Made by a program: the position numbers and the translations under genes
From: Glandiceps talaboti
Lineage: Eukaryota; Hemichordata; Enteropneusta; Spengelidae
DNA: 60,000 nt
Reading direction: 5' to 3'
Assembly (NCBI RefSeq): GCF_964340395.1
Contig: NC_135555.1
Coordinates: 3,098,501 to 3,158,500, forward strand
In this document: positions 58,206-60,000 of the stretch, piece by piece
Layout of the letters: the number at the start of each line of letters is the position of its first letter
Numbering within the stretch: the first letter of the stretch is position 1
The notes under the pieces: model-generated
What the model was told of the DNA's origin: nothing
What the model saw: only the letters and a program-made list of their open reading frames with translations
The model's database searches: none

Positions 58206-60000
58206 CAGAATATATTCAACATGTAATCTCATCATTTGCTTTGTACAAATATTACGTCGTAAATTACAGTTTGTCAAAATACATGACAGCACATCGTCAC
58301 ATACATAAAATCACATTTCATAGAGAACATTACAGATATCGATATTTTACATTGAATGACATCATTAGATGGGAAATTGAAACTAAACTTACATTTTTTT
58401 GTGCCATAGTTGTTATACTTAAATATTTTATTTTCAAACTTCAAAGCCTTCATTCCTTTCCTCCTAAACTCCTCCGTAATCTGAAATTTAACAAATGTTT
58501 CTTTTTATTGAAATTAAAAGTTCTGCACACATCATATCTAGACACATAAAGTGTAGACAGTAAGTCATAAATGTCCACTTTTTCATTAATATGTGGTGAT
58601 ACTGAAATGAATAGTGTAGTAGAAAGAGAGTGTCAGAATATATACAGGTAGTTGTAGTTGTTGTAACTTGTAGTAACATGAAATATGATAAATTGTAACA
58701 TTAATAATTTCTAAACAATAAATATATAAGGTGAATGACCTAATAGAAAGGAAATGACATGCAGAGATACTGTGAACTATAAACTATTCTCACAGTATCA
58801 GAAAGATAACAATATCACCAGCATTACTGAGTCAAAACGTGAACAATGATGTCAACAAAACATTGATTAGTGTTAGTGTTACTGTACAGTTAGTCATTGT
58901 CTGATATTTCAATGACATACCATTGTTTACTTGGCACGTAAATAAAACTTTATGTTTCCATTTTTGTCTGACTTTTTGATGTATGTGTAACTTGTGTTGT
59001 GTTGATATATGGACCATCATGGTACATACATACTTTGAGAGTAAAAATGGAAGATTTTGATTTGAAATATTTGGGGTATGTTGTGAATTCAAGAATGACA
59101 AATATGAGTTAACATTTAGGTAGAGTTACATTAGCACAATGTTTTATACACGTAGACAGGGGTTGGTGTTAAACACTGTCTCGGTATGACTAAGGAAATG
59201 TTACATTAGCTCTGTTTTACACAGAAATCCTATATTTTATTCCTAACAGTTAATTGTTACGAATCTCATGAATTTGTCACTTTATCACACTTTCACAGAA
59301 TAACCCAAATGATAGACCTGTGCCCAATTTGACCTTTTTGCAGACTAAAATATCTGATATCTAGATCTAAAGAACTGACATGATCAGCTGATCTTATAGA
59401 TAGTATTATGGGATATAAATGATTTCCTACATTGAAATCTATTAATGAGAGAGATGAATTATTATTACGTCAATGTTTAATGACTAGCTATTTGAATATT
59501 CGTTGTAATGTCTGGTTTAATCAATATTTTTTGTTATGCAAATTATTGTACAGTTATAAAAGAAATAGGATAGGTTTGACCTAAAATAAAGTCATGAAAA
59601 TTTGAGATAATATGGAAATTCAATCTGGAAATAATGTTTTCTTTCACAGTGTACATGACGGATTAACCAAACACATTGGAATTTTTATTCAATGTGTTTT
59701 CAGTTTACACAATAGGAGGTGTATGTAATGGAGAGAAAAGATTGTAAAAATGTAGTCAAAAATAATGTTTAAAATTTGTCCCAATTATCAAGTGCAGTTG
59801 TTAAACAAAATTATAAGTAGCAATGACAAATAAATTCAAATTGAATATTTTAGAGAGTGTCAACACAAAACCTCTCATTAAATTTTATTGAACACATGTA
59901 TGAAAGCTGTGCTTCTCAAAGTATTATGAGATGATATTTCAGAAGCCAATATCAAATATAAAACACTTTGTCGGCTTTGTTTGTCGGCAGTGGTTGTACA
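58206..60000. other. No gene seen
   Basis: AT-rich sequence to the right edge, with no exon, RNA gene or element recognised. Confidence 0.5.

Noticed and set aside
58012-58549. His/Ser/Thr-rich frames of 98 and 167 codons
   Set aside because: Mostly translation of the CATCA repeat followed by random AT-rich sequence.

Overview
The window is nuclear DNA of an animal, read as AT-rich, intron-rich and full of old repeats. All recognisable genes are split by GT-AG introns and encode conserved animal proteins. Protein matches, scattered CR1/Jockey-like and hAT/mariner-like relics, and many short tandem arrays suggest a marine invertebrate, perhaps a deuterostome such as a hemichordate. The species cannot be fixed from the sequence alone.

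Left part (about 1-3.7 kb, minus strand): the first four coding exons of DHX35, a DEAH-box RNA helicase. They run from the start codon at 3683 through motifs I, Ia and Ib, and the gene leaves the window at its left edge. A compact promoter of about 360 bp (3684-4046) separates it from STX16, which starts at 4047 on the plus strand. All nine coding exons of STX16 can be placed (4047-16801). They give a 311-residue Qa-SNARE with an N-terminal VPS45-binding peptide, a SNARE motif and a C-terminal anchor. Its introns hold many minisatellites, and three of these touch or approach its splice sites.

Middle part (16.8-29.3 kb): the STX16 3' flank with several possible poly(A) signals, then the promoter and first three coding exons (24062-29284) of a Spire actin nucleator, covering most of its KIND domain. 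Intron 2 carries a local duplication, a LINE 3' end and a decayed copy of the start of exon 3.

Right part (29.3-60 kb): no further Spire exon was recognised, so the gene either has an intron longer than 30 kb or is truncated. This stretch holds interspersed repeats: a palindromic repeat family, a 270-bp MITE with a 7-bp target duplication, a 1.4-kb TA-flanked element with 25-bp terminal repeats, and an ancient tandem array. It also holds a few exon-like open frames on the plus strand that I cannot assign. One of them ends exactly where the 1.4-kb element has inserted. No operon, CRISPR array, rRNA or convincing tRNA was seen.
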